From Bacteroidota bacterium (GTDB lineage: Bacteria > Bacteroidota > Bacteroidia > B-17B0 > Aurantibacillaceae), in the NCBI GenBank assembly GCA_030692515.1, contig JAUXZS010000015.1, positions 124,001 to 188,000 on the forward strand: a stretch of 64,000 nt of DNA, in the 5' to 3' direction. Numbering within the stretch: the first letter of the stretch is position 1; each line of letters starts with the position of its first letter. Both the position numbers and the translations under genes were made by a program. The notes beneath the pieces are model-generated. The model was given only the letters and a program-made list of their open reading frames with translations. It did no database searches and was not told the origin of the DNA. Of this stretch, positions 24,768 through 34,703 are shown piece after piece.

Positions 24768-26732
24768 TTAGTCGTTAGTTAATAATACTATATTGGGCGT
24801 ATTATCTTTTTTAATGATAATAAACTCAGTACGTCTGTCTTTTTGAAATTCTTCTTCCGAACAGATTGATAAGCCAGTTCCTTCACATGAGCATACTGTA
24901 GTTGATTTTGTTTCTCCAAAGCCTTTACCAGTGATTCGTTCAGGATGTGTAATTCTCGTTTTTATATACCAAGCTGGAGTTTTAGCTCTTTTGTCGGATA
25001 ATATTTGGTTATACTCGTTAGAAGCCCTACAATCTGTGTAAGCATGTAACTCAACAACCATGTCAGGATATTCATTCATTATCTTAACAATTTTAGCTAG
25101 TTCAATTTCCGCATCTGGTCTGATATTATATTTATCTAAATCATAATAAATGGTATTAAGTTCTAATACTTTTCCTAAATCGGCGCCTACAATTATTTTT
25201 TTAGCAATTAACTCTTCTTTTTTAAGAAGTGTAACATCAGCTTTTACGATAAATTCTTTTACAGAGGTATTAGCAAGTGTGCTTCCTTCTACATAATTAG
25301 GTTTATTGCCTGTTAATTTAAAGTCCTTATCAGCATCAACTAGAAATGAATAAGATCCGTTATCTTTTGTTGTGATCGTATCAAGTACTATTCCTTTTTC
25401 ATCAAACAAAGTCACAAATGTATTTGGCAATATGTTTTTAGTATTGTCTATTGCAAGACCTTCAATTTTTTTGCCTATGTCTAATTTTAAGTAATCTACA
25501 GAATAGATGTCATCTTCTCCATTACCACCGGCTCTATTAGATGAAAAATATCCCTTGCTTAAATTAGAATTTGAGATCGCAGCAAAATCATCGTAGCGAC
25601 TATTTAAAGGAACACCTGCATTACGCACTTTTCCAAATTTTGAACCATCTGTTGCACAAATAAAAATATCCAAACCACCTAATCCTGAACGTCCATCAGA
25701 CGTAAAGAACATAACACCATTCGCTTCTTCATAAAAAGGATATAATTCGTCTCCTTCAGTGTTTATTTTGTCTCCAAGATTTTCTGATTTTCCCCAAGTG
25801 CCTTTTTCATCCTTTTTAATTCTGTAAATATCAGTTCCTCCAAAACCACCCGGCATATCGCTAGAAAAATACATAGTGTTTCCATCTTGAGTTAAACAAG
25901 GATGTCCAACAGAGTATTCTTTATTGTTTAGGCTAAAAGACTCTGGTGATGACCATTTTCCGTCTTTGTAATTGCTAAAACAAATTTGAACCCTCACTAC
26001 ACGTTCTCTTTTTTTAAGATCATAATTGTTTTTGGTGTATGCCATTAAAGTACCGCCTTTGCTAAAACTAGCCGGACCATCATGCATTTTTCCGTTAAAA
26101 CTTTTATCAAAAACCTGTGCAGTTTTTAACTGACCGCCTTCTACATCAGAAACGTAAAGGTCTAAAAATGGCTTTCCGTTCCAATTGTATGTTTTTTCAG
26201 TTGCTTTTGGGTTTGCTCCGCTTGATGCAAAAACAATTTTATCCTTATAATAACTAGCGCCAAATTCATCAGCATCTGTATTAAAACTTAAATAACCGAC
26301 ATTATACTTACCATCGTCTTTTAATAAGTTTGATAACTCACCTTTATTTTGGTTGTAATCTTTTGCGCGTAAATCATTTGGTTTTAATTCGTAAAATTTA
26401 TCCATATATTTATTTGCATCTTCATACTTTCCGTTGGTTTTTAAAACCATTGCATAGTTATAATAATCTTCCGGTAAATTCCCGTCAGGCATATTAATTA
26501 AAGTTGAATATGCTAATTCAGATTTATCAGATTGACCAATGTTGCTATAACTCTTAGCTAAACTTCGTTGACCTTCAACTGATAAATTTTTGGCTTGAGT
26601 GTAAGAGTCAATTGCTTTGTCAAATGAATATACAAAAGCATATTTGTCGCCTTGTTTTTCTTTGTTTGATTTTTTTTGTGCAATTCCATTAAAACTTATT
26701 AAAACAATAATGGGAATAAGTAATTTTTTCAT
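24768..26732 (-). CDS. OmpA-family protein with TPR and PD40 repeats (PorE/T9SS-associated type)
   Basis: This 654-residue exported protein starts with a signal peptide (KLLIPIIVLISFNGIAQ). It has TPR-like repeats at about 20-125, WD40-like PD40 propeller blades at about 150-410 (DGNTMYFSSDMPGGFGGTDIY, GVMFFTSDGRSGLGGLDIF), a carboxypeptidase-like regulatory segment at about 425-500 and a C-terminal OmpA domain at about 525-640 (NTIYYDLDKYNIRPDAEIELAKIV) that binds peptidoglycan. The layout matches the proteins found beside PorP/SprF in gliding and type IX secretion loci, where they tether the outer membrane complex. It is the last gene of the ice-binding protein-porP-OmpA unit under element 3. 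A paralogue lies at 35914-37935. Confidence 0.88.
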   Translation of the reverse strand: MKKLLIPIIVLISFNGIAQKKSNKEKQGDKYAFVYSFDKAIDSYTQAKNLSVEGQRSLAKSYSNIGQSDKSELAYSTLINMPDGNLPEDYYNYAMVLKTNGKYEDANKYMDKFYELKPNDLRAKDYNQNKGELSNLLKDDGKYNVGYLSFNTDADEFGASYYKDKIVFASSGANPKATEKTYNWNGKPFLDLYVSDVEGGQLKTAQVFDKSFNGKMHDGPASFSKGGTLMAYTKNNYDLKKRERVVRVQICFSNYKDGKWSSPESFSLNNKEYSVGHPCLTQDGNTMYFSSDMPGGFGGTDIYRIKKDEKGTWGKSENLGDKINTEGDELYPFYEEANGVMFFTSDGRSGLGGLDIFICATDGSKFGKVRNAGVPLNSRYDDFAAISNSNLSKGYFSSNRAGGNGEDDIYSVDYLKLDIGKKIEGLAIDNTKNILPNTFVTLFDEKGIVLDTITTKDNGSYSFLVDADKDFKLTGNKPNYVEGSTLANTSVKEFIVKADVTLLKKEELIAKKIIVGADLGKVLELNTIYYDLDKYNIRPDAEIELAKIVKIMNEYPDMVVELHAYTDCRASNEYNQILSDKRAKTPAWYIKTRITHPERITGKGFGETKSTTVCSCEGTGLSICSEEEFQKDRRTEFIIIKKDNTPNIVLLTND

Positions 26733-26752
26733 GATTTTATTTTTTTAAAAAT

Positions 26753-27694
26753 TTAAAAATGTCTTGGAGAATGAATTTGTTTTTTATCGTAAGACATAAA
26801 GTCGTATCTTAAAACTACTTCATGACTTCCTTGATTGTATTTTGCTGTTTGTAAACCGTAAGACCAATCGAATGAATAGCCTATGTGAAGTTGTTCTGTA
26901 ATATTAAATCCAACTAATCCACCAAACGCATCACCTGTACGAAACATTGCGCCAAGCAATAATTTTTTCATAAAAATAAACGATGCTGTAACATCTGCTT
27001 GTACCGGAGCTGCAGAGGTTACTTTTACAAAAGTTGTAGGTTTAAAGGCAACATTTTCAGATAAATTTATAACAGCACCAGCGATAAAAAAATAATGTCT
27101 TTGTTCGCTTCCTGTTAAAGTGTTTCCGTTTGCTAAATCAATTTTCGAATAATTATTCTGTATTAAATTTGGAACAGAAACACCGGCGTAAAAACGTTCT
27201 CTCGAATAATACGCACCGAAACCAAAGTTTGGCGTAACGTGATTATTAATATTGTTTTGAAATACCGGATCTGCTTGATCGCCAATTTGAAGGGAACTTA
27301 AATTTGCCTGAAAAATATTTGCTCCCGCACTTATACCCAAAGCCAATTTAGATTTTTTTGTTAAGGCCATGCGATAAGCAAAATCTCCGAATACAGATGT
27401 TTTATTGGTTGTTCCAATTTTATCATTTAATACAGATAAGCCTAAACCAAAATGATCGTTTTTTAAAGGTGCATGTAATGTTATCGATTGTACAACTGGC
27501 GCTCCTTTAAAATCAACCCACTGTGAGCGATGAAGTGCAGTTACAGTTAAGGCATCTCTGCTTCCCGCATATCCAGGATTAACCATTAATGTATTATACA
27601 TATAGTGAGTATACATTGGGTCTTGCTGTGCATGAATGGTTAAACCACTTAGTGCCGAAGCTAATACAAATGTTATTTTTTTTAGTGTTTTCAT
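26753..27694 (-). CDS. PorP/SprF-family outer membrane protein
   Basis: This 313-residue outer membrane beta-barrel protein has a signal peptide (ITFVLASALSGLTIHAQ) followed by the family hallmark QQDPMYTHYMYNTLMVNPGYAGSRD, and a long series of amphipathic strands to the C-terminus. PorP/SprF proteins support secretion and surface anchoring of partner T9SS substrates with type B sorting domains. Its gene lies directly between the type B ice-binding protein (36 bases away) and the OmpA-PD40 protein (20 bases), the classical arrangement of such a partner set. I therefore infer that it handles the second ice-binding protein. Element 3 controls the unit. Confidence 0.92.
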   Translation of the reverse strand: MKTLKKITFVLASALSGLTIHAQQDPMYTHYMYNTLMVNPGYAGSRDALTVTALHRSQWVDFKGAPVVQSITLHAPLKNDHFGLGLSVLNDKIGTTNKTSVFGDFAYRMALTKKSKLALGISAGANIFQANLSSLQIGDQADPVFQNNINNHVTPNFGFGAYYSRERFYAGVSVPNLIQNNYSKIDLANGNTLTGSEQRHYFFIAGAVINLSENVAFKPTTFVKVTSAAPVQADVTASFIFMKKLLLGAMFRTGDAFGGLVGFNITEQLHIGYSFDWSYGLQTAKYNQGSHEVVLRYDFMSYDKKQIHSPRHF

Positions 27695-27731
27695 TTTATT
27701 TTTAATTATTACGTTATTGTTGATTAGTATT

Positions 27732-30698
27732 TTATCTGTTTAGATAAATAGTTCCTTTTAAAGTCTTCGAATTATCACCCAAATCAAGAACATAGAAATA
27801 AATTCCAACTGGTAATTCATCTCCACCAACTCTTAAGCCTTTTTGAGCTTTTCCACTCCAAGTATTTTGATAAGGACTTGCTTCAAAAACTTTATCTCCC
27901 CAACGATTAAATATTTGAAAATTATTGTTTGGATAAATATCAATACCTCTTATAAAAAACACGTCATTTATTCCATCACCATTAGGAGAAAATCCTTCGG
28001 GAATAAAGAAATCAATAATAGGGCATGGGCTTACATTAACTAGAATTGTTGCTGTTGATGAAGCACAACCATTATTTGAAACTATTAGTGTATACATTCC
28101 GGCATCGGAAGTTGTTGAATTAAATATTGTTGAATTTTGTGCTGTTGAGGAATATCCGTTTGGACCTGTCCAGCTATAAGTTGCTCCTGCAACAGTTTGC
28201 GCAGTTAAAACTATTGGACTGTTTGTGCAAACCGAAGCGATACTGTTTATACTTGCAACTGGAGTTTGATTTACAGTAAGTGATACAAATATTGAAGTAT
28301 CGTTTGGCGCGCAGGTAGAAGTTATAACAACATTATAATTAGAAGCAACATCTGCCATGGATATCGGATTTATAGTAAGTGTTGCAGTAGTTACACCAGA
28401 AATATTTCCTGCATTAATTAAGTTTGTTGTACCTTTTTTCCATTGGTATGTTAAACCTGTTCCGGTTGCAGCTGATGAAAAACTTATTGAATTTCCTTCG
28501 CATGCCGTTTGGTTTGTTGGTTGTGTGGTAATGTTTGTATTATTAAGCGATAAAGAAACATTTATAGAAGTATCGTTAGGTGCACAAGCTCCAATAATAA
28601 CAACATTATAATTTGTAGCGGCATCAGAAACGTTTACAGGATTAATTGTAAGTGTAGCAGAAGTTGCACCAGAAATATTTCCTCCATTAATTAAATTTAC
28701 TGTTCCTTTTCTCCATTGATAAGTTAAACCACTTCCGGTTGCAACAGCAGAAAAACTTGCAGAATTACCTGGGCACGCTGCCTGATTTGTTGGTTGTGAT
28801 GTAATATTTGGGTTATTAAGAATTAAAGAAACATTTATTGATGTATTACTTGGCGCACATCCTCCAGTAATAACAACATTATAATTGTTGGCAACATCTG
28901 CAAGGCCTACGGGATTAATTGTAAGTGTAGCAGAAGTTGCTCCCGAAATATTTCCCGCATTAATTAAATTTACGGTTCCTTTTCTCCATTGATAAGTTAA
29001 ACCACTTCCGGTTGCGGCCGCAGAAAAACTTATTGTGTTTCCAGGGCAAGCAATTTGATTAGTTGGTTGAGTTGTAATACTGGATGGAGCTGTGATAACT
29101 AAAGAAATGTTTGTTGTTGTGAAATTTGACCCGCAGCCACCACTTATAACTAAAGCATAATTTGATGAAGCATCAGAAATACTTACTGGGTTAATTGTAA
29201 GTGTTGCAGAATTTGCTCCTGAAATATTTCCTCCATTGATTAAATTTGTAGATCCGTTCATCCACTGATAAGTAAGGCCACTACCACTTGCTGCCGCTGA
29301 AAAACTTACCGAGCTTCCAACGCAAACAGTTTGACTAACAGGAGCGGTGCTTAGATTAACAGAAGACGGTATAGTTACTGTCATCGCTAAAGTACTTAAA
29401 GCGCCTGTTGTTGTTAAGGCTCTTCCGTCTAATAAAACACCGTTGTTTAAAATCATTGCGGCGTTATTACAAACAATTGTTCCTCTAAAAATTGAATTTG
29501 AATTTAGGTCTACTGCTCCATCAACTTTCCAATACACATTTTTTGATTGCGCCCCGTTTATTAAAATAATTTTTGAATTAACGCTTGTAGAAAGCGCACC
29601 ATTTATTTGAATAACAAACACTGCATTCGCATTTCCTTGTGCGTTTAAATAAAGTGAGTCAGTAAGTGTAACGGCTCCGTTTAATAAATAAGTATGTGGT
29701 GTAAGTACAAGGTTGTTTCCCATTTGAGCAGGATATAATAATAAAATATCATTCGGTAGCGTATTAAGATAATTGTATGCAATTAATAGATCGGTTGCAC
29801 ATTGGTTTGTAGAAATATCCGGAATTGGGTGAATTGTGCCAGTCACAAATAACGGGTTGTAGCCTGTTGCTGATCCATTATTACTTCCAATATCACCAGT
29901 TACAGTTGTTACACCAACGTTTGTTACTGCTCCATTAGAAGAAAATATTCCGTAACAAGCAGCAGAAGCTAACGATGGAGCAATTGGTCCAGTTAATACA
30001 GGACTTCCACATCCGATTGGTGTATATCCTAAAATTTGCGTAACGCTTACTGCGCCATTAATAGAAAGTGCTCTACCTTCTAAAGTATCTCCTGCATTCA
30101 TATTTATGGCTGCATTATTTGCGATAACAGTTCCTCTCATTTTTGTTCCGGCCGACATACTTACTAATCCTTCTACTTTCCAAAAAACATTACATGCTTT
30201 TGCGCCATTAACTAATTTAACTTTTGAATTAACATTAGTTGATAAAGCCCCCTGAATTTGAAAAATAAAAACGGCGTTAGGGTTTCCTTGTCCGTCTAAT
30301 ATGAGGTCTAAATTTAAAACTGTAGGTGCTGCTATAGAATATACACCAGCGTTAAGAATTTGTCCGTTTCCTAATAAAGGAGCTGGAAAAAAAGTAGGAA
30401 CTGTTGCATTTAATTGATTGTAAGCAATTAATAAATCTGTAGCGCATTGAGCACTTTGTGGACCGCCTGCATACATATTACCATCAACGTTACCGAAACC
30501 ACTAATTGCCCCGCTATTTGCGCCAACATGACCGGTAAGATGTGTAAGATAGGTTATTCCAGAGTTGGTTACTGCGCCAACAGAAGAAAAAAGAACAAAA
30601 TCTGCGGTTGTTCCTAAGTTAGGTGCCTGCGCATAAGTTACAGTTGGCGCCAAAAACAGAAACAATCCTGTTAGTGTATTTAGTAGTTTAATTTTCAT
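27732..30698 (-). CDS. Ice-binding adhesin, tandem DUF3494, Ig-like repeats, T9SS type B
   Basis: This 988-residue protein has a signal peptide (KLLNTLTGLFLFLAPTVTYAQ), two DUF3494 ice-binding domains (about 22-230 and 240-445), four near-identical Ig-like repeats of 80-85 residues with a CxGxxxxFxAxAxGxGLTYQW core (about 455-795), a PKD-like domain (about 800-880) and a C-terminal gliding-type domain starting PEGFSPNGDGINDVFF, the type B sorting signal. The repeats should hold the ice-binding head away from the cell. Its start is the ATG at 30698, because the predicted transcription start from element 3 falls inside the alternative ATG at 30731. PorP and OmpA-PD40 genes follow as its likely secretion partners. 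Confidence 0.88.
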   Translation of the reverse strand: MKIKLLNTLTGLFLFLAPTVTYAQAPNLGTTADFVLFSSVGAVTNSGITYLTHLTGHVGANSGAISGFGNVDGNMYAGGPQSAQCATDLLIAYNQLNATVPTFFPAPLLGNGQILNAGVYSIAAPTVLNLDLILDGQGNPNAVFIFQIQGALSTNVNSKVKLVNGAKACNVFWKVEGLVSMSAGTKMRGTVIANNAAINMNAGDTLEGRALSINGAVSVTQILGYTPIGCGSPVLTGPIAPSLASAACYGIFSSNGAVTNVGVTTVTGDIGSNNGSATGYNPLFVTGTIHPIPDISTNQCATDLLIAYNYLNTLPNDILLLYPAQMGNNLVLTPHTYLLNGAVTLTDSLYLNAQGNANAVFVIQINGALSTSVNSKIILINGAQSKNVYWKVDGAVDLNSNSIFRGTIVCNNAAMILNNGVLLDGRALTTTGALSTLAMTVTIPSSVNLSTAPVSQTVCVGSSVSFSAAASGSGLTYQWMNGSTNLINGGNISGANSATLTINPVSISDASSNYALVISGGCGSNFTTTNISLVITAPSSITTQPTNQIACPGNTISFSAAATGSGLTYQWRKGTVNLINAGNISGATSATLTINPVGLADVANNYNVVITGGCAPSNTSINVSLILNNPNITSQPTNQAACPGNSASFSAVATGSGLTYQWRKGTVNLINGGNISGATSATLTINPVNVSDAATNYNVVIIGACAPNDTSINVSLSLNNTNITTQPTNQTACEGNSISFSSAATGTGLTYQWKKGTTNLINAGNISGVTTATLTINPISMADVASNYNVVITSTCAPNDTSIFVSLTVNQTPVASINSIASVCTNSPIVLTAQTVAGATYSWTGPNGYSSTAQNSTIFNSTTSDAGMYTLIVSNNGCASSTATILVNVSPCPIIDFFIPEGFSPNGDGINDVFFIRGIDIYPNNNFQIFNRWGDKVFEASPYQNTWSGKAQKGLRVGGDELPVGIYFYVLDLGDNSKTLKGTIYLNR

Positions 30699-30735
30699 TT
30701 TTGTAAGATTTAATATTGAATTAATTTTCATGACA

Positions 30736-30804
30736 CAAATGTGATAACTAAATCATAGGATTGACTTACACAACTTTTTAATTAAGTTGCATGATTCACA
30801 CATT
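30736..30804 (-). promoter_or_regulatory. Composite regulatory element 3 (ice-binding adhesin-porP-OmpA unit)
   Basis: Minus strand: cap AATGTGTGAAT (30794-30804), distal half-site ATGCAAC (30786-30792), proximal half-site GTGTAAG (30765-30771), -7 box CACATTTG (30736-30743). Half-sites are 21 bp apart, with 21 bases to the -7 box. Confidence 0.83.
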
Positions 30805-30863
30805 AAGGAATTTATTTGATTTTGTTAGAGAAAAATTAAAAGAAAAAAATTGAATTGTTTTTT

Positions 30864-33200
30864 CTACAAGGTATTTTTGTTTCCCTTGCGTTCATTTTTA
30901 TATTTTTTTCGAGGTGCTTCGTTATTTAGTTCCTTTATCTTTTCGTAGGCATTAAGTAAAGATTCCGGCAGCTGACCTTTGTATTCTATTTTATAGAATG
31001 AAAAGCCATTGTATGGAATAACAGATTGATTAGCATCAATTTTTATTTGTTTTTCGATATCTTTATCTTTAAAATAAGCCAAAAAAGATTTTTCTCTTTC
31101 ATAGATAAGTGAATTGTATTTTTCATTTAAAATATCTTTTCCAATAAACCTTTCGCATTTTTCTTGAACCGTAAAAACAAGTGTACCCGTTATATGTTTG
31201 TTTAAATAATGAATGAACAAAGAATCTTTCACAGACATTCTCTCAATATTTTCTAAATCATTTTCTGATAAAGAACTTGGATTTTTATTATTCAATGAGA
31301 TGTAATATTTTTTCTTTGCTTCAAAAAACAAAATACTTTCCTTTTCTTTTGTTTCGTAAGTGTTTGGGTGGACGATAATATTCGCTTCTGGATTTTTTGA
31401 TAAAAATGTTGCTATATCTTTAATAATTTTTGCCTCGTTAGGCTGGATGGAATTTTTGCCCGGCTGCCACGTAAGCATTAATGAATTTTCTATTTCACGT
31501 TCAATATTTTTTATTTTTAATCTATATTGGGTTGTTGGTGGCTTTATAAATATATTTTCTATGGCGTCAAAAATCACATCGCGTAATTGAAATTTTGGAT
31601 TCTTTAAATTGCCTGAAATCGGAATTTCATAATCTATAACATTTCCTTGTTCTCTAACAATAAACATTATCGCGGGTAAAGGAAGCCATTTCATGTTTTT
31701 ACTTCTAACCCTATTTTTTACCCTTGGATCAATAATAACTATGTGATTATTACTGTTAATAATGCCATTCCTAACTTTCCATTTACCGTTTAATTCAATG
31801 GTTCCTCTATCAACCGAAAATGATGTTAATGGAATAATATAAGGGTTGAAAAGAGTTAGAGGTATGTTTTGCAGATTATAAGTAATATCAAAATCTTTTT
31901 CTTCTTTTGGGTTTATACTTACTTTAATTTTTGTGCTGCCATATGGCTCTATACCCGATTTAAGTGAAAAATTTACTAATGGATTATTTTTATTAATAGA
32001 ATCGGCAATTAAATACAGTGGACTTAAATCAACCGAAAACTTTTCTCTAGTGGAATAGTCATTGAACTTAAGGCTAGCATTGTAAATCCCAAGACGATTA
32101 ATTTTGTAAGGGCTTTTAAAAAAATTCTCTGATATAATTTTTATATAATTAGCAAGTTCAATTAAAAGGTTAAATTTAGTTTTATCTGCTTTAGCCTTGT
32201 CATAGTTTGCGCCTTTTTCGCCAAACATGGTCTGAATATTATCTAAATTATCATATTTTTCATATTTTAAATAGGGTTTATTAAGAGATACGGAATCGTA
32301 AGTGTAAATATATTTATTCGGAGTGATTTCTTTTATTGCTAAAGATAATTTATTAAAGGAGGCATAGTCTTCTTTAGGATTTTTTCCAAAGTGAAAATCA
32401 CTAATCGATAATGCTCCGGAAATGCTAATTTTATCAGTGTTTTTAAAATTTCCTTTTGTGTTCATGTCTGCATTTAGAATAGCAGCGAAGCTCCCATAAT
32501 TAGTTAAATCTTTTAGGTACTGTTCAACAATGTTCAGGTTAAAATTTTGAACTATACTAGCCAACCTGTAATCCAAGGTTTTTATATTTATGGTGCAATT
32601 TGCCTTTATATCACCGGTTCCCATACCTGATAAAAATGAAAATTTTGTTACAATTGTATCTACATTCCAACGCAGGCCGGAACTTTCGATATTTACGTTT
32701 TTAATAGAATAATTTATGGGGATTATTTTTTCAGAATAATAAAATTCTCCATCATTTATTTTTATGTTTAAAATATTAAAATGTATGGGCTCTTTACTTT
32801 TGGTTGAATTATTTTTAGGAGAAAATTTTTCAATTAGATCTGTAAAATTCAGTTCTTTTTTGTTTTGAATTATTATTCCACGAGGTTGGTCTAATTGTAT
32901 TTCGCTGATTTCATAAGTTTTCGAAAGCAGTTTGAGCATTTCAATATTAATACTTACCCCTTTTATTGAAATAAAAACACTGTCACTTTTTAACTCATAT
33001 ATTTTTAGATTTTTAAAATAGATATAGCCGGTATATGGGTTAACATACGCACGGTCCATAGTAATTTTTCTACCCGTATATTTCTCATCATATTTTTCTA
33101 CAAGATATTTTGTTAATGGTGAAATAAATAAAATAACTGTAATGGCAATTGCAATTATTATGCCTACTGAAATAATTAATGATTTTTTAATTTTTTGCAT
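30864..33200 (-). CDS. DUF748/AsmA-like envelope protein
   Basis: This 778-residue protein has one N-terminal membrane helix (SLIISVGIIIAIAITVILFISP) and a large periplasmic part. The DUF748 character shows in the early DRAYVNPYTGYIYFKNLKIYE segment, the LDQPRG motif and a conserved IDPRVKNR-like region near 475. DUF748 proteins are AsmA-like, elongated, beta-rich proteins related to lipid transport between the membranes; this is known of the AsmA superfamily and inferred here. It is the last gene of the DUF4239-lipoprotein-DUF748 run (80 bases after the lipoprotein stop), predicted to be under element 4. Confidence 0.72.
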   Translation of the reverse strand: MQKIKKSLIISVGIIIAIAITVILFISPLTKYLVEKYDEKYTGRKITMDRAYVNPYTGYIYFKNLKIYELKSDSVFISIKGVSINIEMLKLLSKTYEISEIQLDQPRGIIIQNKKELNFTDLIEKFSPKNNSTKSKEPIHFNILNIKINDGEFYYSEKIIPINYSIKNVNIESSGLRWNVDTIVTKFSFLSGMGTGDIKANCTINIKTLDYRLASIVQNFNLNIVEQYLKDLTNYGSFAAILNADMNTKGNFKNTDKISISGALSISDFHFGKNPKEDYASFNKLSLAIKEITPNKYIYTYDSVSLNKPYLKYEKYDNLDNIQTMFGEKGANYDKAKADKTKFNLLIELANYIKIISENFFKSPYKINRLGIYNASLKFNDYSTREKFSVDLSPLYLIADSINKNNPLVNFSLKSGIEPYGSTKIKVSINPKEEKDFDITYNLQNIPLTLFNPYIIPLTSFSVDRGTIELNGKWKVRNGIINSNNHIVIIDPRVKNRVRSKNMKWLPLPAIMFIVREQGNVIDYEIPISGNLKNPKFQLRDVIFDAIENIFIKPPTTQYRLKIKNIEREIENSLMLTWQPGKNSIQPNEAKIIKDIATFLSKNPEANIIVHPNTYETKEKESILFFEAKKKYYISLNNKNPSSLSENDLENIERMSVKDSLFIHYLNKHITGTLVFTVQEKCERFIGKDILNEKYNSLIYEREKSFLAYFKDKDIEKQIKIDANQSVIPYNGFSFYKIEYKGQLPESLLNAYEKIKELNNEAPRKKYKNERKGNKNTL

Positions 33201-33279
33201 CCGATTATTTGGGATATATGTTCTGAGTGATTTTCAAGGTTTTTTTATTTCTTTTAAAATGGTTTTGTTTGCTCTGTAA

Positions 33280-33753
33280 TTATTTTTTATTTGAAATCAC
33301 AACAACTTTTAATTCAGCTTCAAGGTCCTGAGTATCTTGAATAATTTTTGTTTTAAATTGCTCTAGTTTGAGTTTCATACTAATAATGTATTCATCTAGT
33401 TGTTTTTTTAGTTTGTTATTTTCATCTTCCAAATAAGTTAGTTTTTTAAGAGTTTTAGAGTCGGTGGCGCCATCGCTTTTAATGCGTGAGATTGAATTTT
33501 CAATGGTTTGAGTTCTTTTATCTATTTCATTTTTTAATTTTGTCCAGTCATCAGTCTTGTCGACTTTTTTTACGGTTATTTCTTTTTTTTCGGCTGGTAT
33601 TATTTCATTGGTTAGAATTTCACTATCGTGCAATATTTTTTTTTCTTCCTTAAACTGATCAAAGGCATCATCGGCTTTTTTTTCATGAGATTCACATGAA
33701 AATATTAATAGTATTATAAAGCTGCCCGTTATTAGTTTCAACATTAAATTCAT
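33280..33753 (-). CDS. Coiled-coil lipoprotein
   Basis: This 157-residue protein has a lipoprotein signal (LITGSFIILLIFSC, lipid-modified Cys near residue 20) and then a charged helix with heptad character (KTLKKLTYLEDENNKLKKQLDEY). No known domain is seen. It is predicted to be anchored in the outer or inner membrane leaflet facing the periplasm. It starts two bases after the DUF4239 gene stop and lies upstream of the DUF748 gene, suggesting co-translation and a shared envelope function. Its function is unknown. Confidence 0.68.
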   Translation of the reverse strand: MNLMLKLITGSFIILLIFSCESHEKKADDAFDQFKEEKKILHDSEILTNEIIPAEKKEITVKKVDKTDDWTKLKNEIDKRTQTIENSISRIKSDGATDSKTLKKLTYLEDENNKLKKQLDEYIISMKLKLEQFKTKIIQDTQDLEAELKVVVISNKK

Positions 33754-33755
33754 AA

Positions 33756-34586
33756 TTATTTATTTGATTTATTATTATTTAGTAAAGTTTTGTCTGTGTC
33801 CCATCGTTCTAATGTGAAAATCTCTTTATATGATTTTGGTTTAATTGCATGGCTGCCAGTATATGGATGATCAAGAACTATTAATATGAATAAAAACATT
33901 CCAATTACTGCACCTAACATACCTGTAATTATCAAGTGAATTCGCGTATGCTCAATATCAAGAAGCATTGCGCACATTAGGGTAATAAAAGCGCCAAAAA
34001 TTATTGGTAACCACATTGGTGATGGTATTTCAGTGTCGATTGAAGCAATACGAAGTCCTCTGTATGTTGATAGCTCATTTAAGTGATTGAACATTTGTGT
34101 AACTAATTGAATCTGAAACTGACTTTTTGGATTTAGATGTTCCATTTCATAAAACACCTTACTAAAAGATTCAGGAGTTTTTCTGCTTAATTTCAACATT
34201 TGCATATTTGGCAATTCTTCATCTATTACATTGTAAACAAAATCAATGTAAGCTGTCATTAATTTTTTTGATTCTGTGGTGTCGGGGTAAAATTTTATGT
34301 CGTGATATAAGGATAAGGCAGAACTACCTTCTTTACTGAGATTGCTGTGCGTTTCATTTAATTGTTCCCAAACCACCAATACTACAAAACTCAACAATAA
34401 AGCATAGAAGCTTGCAATTGCTAAAAATAAAAAACCTGTTACTTCGTTATGTGAGCGAAGAATTTTTAATTTTATATGTCTACGAAATAAGTATGTCCCC
34501 AATCCACCAGCCAGGGCACCTGATAAAATTAATAACGAAAAGAGCAGTACGGAAGGAATTTGAAGTAGGTAGTAAGAAATTGCCAT
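33756..34586 (-). CDS. DUF4239 (bestrophin-like) membrane protein
   Basis: This 276-residue inner membrane protein has two N-terminal helices (residues about 8-30 and 48-70, GFLFLAIASFYALLLSFVVLVVW) and two C-terminal helices (about 195-240), with a helical domain between. The pattern FLFLAIASFYALLLSFVVLVVWE and the closing PYTGSH motif match DUF4239, a family related in fold to bestrophin-like channels; channel activity is an inference. It is the first gene of a unit with a lipoprotein and DUF748 gene, and its own upstream region carries element 4, the most divergent copy. The leader from the predicted transcription start would be about 17 bases. Confidence 0.78.
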   Translation of the reverse strand: MAISYYLLQIPSVLLFSLLILSGALAGGLGTYLFRRHIKLKILRSHNEVTGFLFLAIASFYALLLSFVVLVVWEQLNETHSNLSKEGSSALSLYHDIKFYPDTTESKKLMTAYIDFVYNVIDEELPNMQMLKLSRKTPESFSKVFYEMEHLNPKSQFQIQLVTQMFNHLNELSTYRGLRIASIDTEIPSPMWLPIIFGAFITLMCAMLLDIEHTRIHLIITGMLGAVIGMFLFILIVLDHPYTGSHAIKPKSYKEIFTLERWDTDKTLLNNNKSNK

Positions 34587-34609
34587 TTTTAAATGAAATT
34601 AATTTTTAA

Positions 34610-34678
34610 CAAAGGTGCCTTGCTTTGCACAGGAATTTGTTACATAAATTCATGCTATTGTTATATAATTCCCACTTT
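34610..34678 (-). promoter_or_regulatory. Composite regulatory element 4 (DUF4239 unit), divergent copy
   Basis: Minus strand: cap AAAGTGGGAAT (34668-34678), distal half-site ATATAAC (34660-34666), proximal half-site ATGTAAC (34639-34645), -7 box CACCTTTG (34610-34617). The spacings (21 bp, then 21 bases) are kept although the cap differs at two positions. Confidence 0.72.
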
Positions 34679-34703
34679 TTAAAGATAAAATATATGAGTT
34701 GCC

